From contig SHVB01000023.1 of assembly GCA_009694375.1 (NCBI GenBank), positions 1-33,434 of the forward strand: a DNA stretch of 33,434 nt. The letters run 5' to 3'. The position numbers and the translations under genes were made by a program. Origin of the DNA: Acidimicrobiia bacterium. Lineage in GTDB: Bacteria > Actinomycetota > Acidimicrobiia > Acidimicrobiales > VFJN01. Within the stretch, counting starts at the first letter, position 1; every line of letters begins with the position of its first letter. Under the pieces are notes generated by a model, which did no database searches, had not been told where the DNA came from, and was given only the letters and a program-made list of their open reading frames with translations. Of the stretch, positions 31,501 through 33,434 are shown piece by piece.

Positions 31501-33434
31501 GTGCGAGCCTCTCCGCTCGGCCGAAAGCTGCCACCGCGAAGCATCGCCATGATCGGAGCCTTCGCCCTGGTGGCGATGTTGCTTGCGACGCTACCGCTGG
31601 GCCCGACGGTCGCTTCGGCGTCCCCTCCGAGTGGGGCAGTGGCGAAGAGGGCGGGGAGTCCGCCCCCCAGTCACGTAGTGCAGGGGTCCTACATCGTGCG
31701 CTTCGCCGCCGGCGTGGAGCCATCGGCGCGCGCGGCGGAAATGAAGACGCGGGGGGGCGCCTTCGCGGGTGCTTCGGTTGAGCACACCTACCGGTCGGTC
31801 TTTCCGGGGGCATCGATGCGGTTGAGTGTCGAGGCCGCTGATGCCCTCCGGCGCGACCCCAAGGTTCTCTCCGTGGAACCAGATCAGGTCATCAGCCTCG
31901 ACAGTACGCAGACGGGAGCACCCTGGGGCCTCGACCGCTCCGATCAGCGAAGCCTACCCCTGTCCGGCAGTTACACCTATGGCGGCACCGGTGCGGGCGT
32001 CACCGCCTACATCGTCGACAGTGGGATTCGGGCGAGCCATGTGGACTTCGGCGGGCGAGTGCGGTCCGGCTTCACGGCCGTCGACGATGGCTATGGGACG
32101 ACGGGATGCCAAGGGCACGGCACCCATGTCGCCGGCAGTGTGGGTGGGTCGACCTACGGGATGGCGAAGCAAGTGTCGCTCGTGGCGGTGCGAGTGTTTC
32201 CCTGCGCTGGAGATGGCTCAACCTCGGACCTGCTCGCCGGCCTGGATTGGATCGTGGCCGACCACTCCCCGGGAACGGCGGCGGTGGCCAACCTGAGCCT
32301 TGGCTACCCGGGCGTGGTGTCGTCGCTGGATGCTGCCGTTGAAGTTCTCATCGCCGACGGGGTGACGGTGGTGGTGGCGGCGGGCAACGACGGCATTGAT
32401 GCCTGCGGGGTCAGCCCGGCGCGCGTCCCTGGCGCCGTGACCGTGGGGGCCACCGACAGCACGGATTTCTCGCCGGATTGGTCGAACTACAGCTCCTGCC
32501 TCGATCTCTTCGCGCCAGGCGTCAGCATTGTGTCGTCGTGGAACACGAGCAACACCGCCACCGCAGTAGCCCAAGGCACCTCAATGGCGGCCCCCCATGT
32601 CGCCGGGGCCGCCGCGGTGCTCCTCGGTGCCAATCCCACCCTCACTCCGGCGGGGGTAAGCGCCGCTCTCGTGGCTGCGGCAACCACCGGTGTGGTTACC
32701 AACGGGGGCTCCGGCTCTCCGAATCGTCTCCTCTTTTCGGGGGCTGTGGCGCCGGTAAAGCCGGGCAACGACGTATTCACAGCGGCCACCGGGTTTTCGT
32801 TGACCGGAATAAACACCCAGAGGGGCTCCAACGTGAGCGCCACCGCTGAGCTCGGTGAACCGGCTCATGCGAGTTCGCCCAGTGGGTCATCGGTGTGGTG
32901 GAAGTTCACGGCCCCCGCCTCCGGCACGGTGACGTTGTCCACCCCAGGGTCCAGCTTCGACACGTTGCTCGCGGTGTATACGGGTGGATCAGTGAACTCG
33001 CTGATCGAAGTGGCTGCCAACGACGACATCGTTGGTGGAACCACGAGCGAGGTGTCGTTTCCGGTGATGCCGGGGGTTACCTATCGCGTGGCGGTGGATG
33101 GCTATAACGCTGCGATGGGAACCATCGCTCTCTTCCATACCTGGGCTCCCGACACCCCTCCGGTGGGGGTGCTGTTTACGGCGTTGACTCCGGCGCGGAT
33201 TTTGGATTCGCGGGTGGCGACGACCGTGGGCCCCTACAGCAGTGCGTGGGGTGCGGGCGTGCAGCGAGATGTACCGGTGGCTGGAGTGGGTGGGGTGCCA
33301 GCCGATGCCGTGTCGGTGGTGGTGAACGTGACGGTCACTGGTACTACGGCGGGTAGTTATCTCACGGTGTGGCCAGCGGGTGAGGGTCGCCCGAACGCGT
33401 CATCGTTGAATTGGTCCTCGGGGGCCACTCGTGC
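31501..33434 (+). CDS. Secreted subtilisin-family (S8) protease with C-terminal surface repeats, partial
   Basis: An open frame of 644 codons that continues past the window. The signal peptide is about residues 1-38, with MIGAFALVAMLLATLPLG as its hydrophobic core, ending TVASA. A short inhibitor I9-like propeptide (GSYIVRFAAGVEPSARAAE) follows. The proteinase-K-like catalytic domain has Asp173 in AYIVDSGIR, His206 in GHGTHVAGSVGG and Ser361 in GTSMAAPHVAGAAAVLL, with the oxyanion-hole Asn in VVVAAGNDG. A beta-rich domain (VWWKFTAPASGTVTLSTPGS, then SFDTLLAVYTGG) resembles the PPC group. The last visible part (TPARILDSRVATTVG, GVGGVPADAVSVVVNVTVTG, YLTVWPAGEGRPNASSLNW) is a repeat type common on exported acidimicrobial proteins. 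Start: GTG 31501; in-frame GTGs at 31492 and 31495 are alternatives. All triad residues are present, so it should be active outside the cell. Confidence 0.9.
   Translation, partial: MRASPLGRKLPPRSIAMIGAFALVAMLLATLPLGPTVASASPPSGAVAKRAGSPPPSHVVQGSYIVRFAAGVEPSARAAEMKTRGGAFAGASVEHTYRSVFPGASMRLSVEAADALRRDPKVLSVEPDQVISLDSTQTGAPWGLDRSDQRSLPLSGSYTYGGTGAGVTAYIVDSGIRASHVDFGGRVRSGFTAVDDGYGTTGCQGHGTHVAGSVGGSTYGMAKQVSLVAVRVFPCAGDGSTSDLLAGLDWIVADHSPGTAAVANLSLGYPGVVSSLDAAVEVLIADGVTVVVAAGNDGIDACGVSPARVPGAVTVGATDSTDFSPDWSNYSSCLDLFAPGVSIVSSWNTSNTATAVAQGTSMAAPHVAGAAAVLLGANPTLTPAGVSAALVAAATTGVVTNGGSGSPNRLLFSGAVAPVKPGNDVFTAATGFSLTGINTQRGSNVSATAELGEPAHASSPSGSSVWWKFTAPASGTVTLSTPGSSFDTLLAVYTGGSVNSLIEVAANDDIVGGTTSEVSFPVMPGVTYRVAVDGYNAAMGTIALFHTWAPDTPPVGVLFTALTPARILDSRVATTVGPYSSAWGAGVQRDVPVAGVGGVPADAVSVVVNVTVTGTTAGSYLTVWPAGEGRPNASSLNWSSGATR

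Overview
This is high-GC, gene-dense bacterial DNA, most likely from an actinobacterium (Actinomycetota). Class Acidimicrobiia is my best guess. The pointers are the conserved coaE / uvrB / uvrA / uvrC / rapZ / gap-pgk-tpiA / secG neighbourhood, the frequent GTG starts, the many apparently leaderless promoters (a TAnnnT -10 box 6-8 nt before the start codon), a consensus actinobacterial SOS box (CGAAC-N4-GTTCG), and a secreted protease with C-terminal 'PARILDSR' repeats of the kind common in that class. The taxonomic call is inference from content.

Layout. 1-2.7 kb (minus): a NarL-type two-component system (kinase, then regulator), followed by the start of a Flp/Fap pilin gene that runs off the window. 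2.75-14.8 kb (mostly plus): coaE, an HTTM-like membrane protein, uvrB, uvrA, a convergent nadA, a PIG-V/Gpi18-like mannosyltransferase and uvrC. All three subunits of the UvrABC nucleotide excision nuclease are therefore in one neighbourhood. 14.8-17.7 kb: a surface-sugar group (GT-C membrane glycosyltransferase, SAM methyltransferase, family 2 glycosyltransferase). 17.75-21.6 kb: rapZ, then gap-pgk-tpiA, the lower-glycolysis operon, without the yvcK and whiA genes usually found between rapZ and gap. 21.7-29.9 kb: a complete peptide ABC importer (binding lipoprotein, permease, two ATPases, an unrecognised 108-aa membrane protein, second permease), then secG and a second, orphan binding lipoprotein. 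The importer operon separates secG from its usual neighbour tpiA.

30.0-31.4 kb is the accessory part. A tRNA-Leu(GAG) gene is followed 680 bp later by a perfect 18-bp direct repeat of its 3' end. Between the two copies lies one intact SnoaL/NTF2-like gene. Beyond the second copy are the C-terminal remains of two site-specific recombinases placed head to head: a serine recombinase (minus, frameshifted) and a tyrosine recombinase (plus, frameshifted, catalytic Tyr missing). I read this as a collapsed integrative element at a tRNA attachment site. 31.5 kb to the end: a secreted subtilisin-family (S8) protease with C-terminal surface repeats, cut by the window edge.

The best leads are the collapsed tRNA-Leu island, the SOS box and 18-bp palindrome in the uvrB-uvrA gap, the interlocking inverted repeats in the nadA leader, and the unrecognised membrane protein inside the peptide-importer operon. 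I did not see a CRISPR array, a complete insertion sequence or a clear defence system. Except where stated, promoter calls are by-eye motif matches without a good -35 box.
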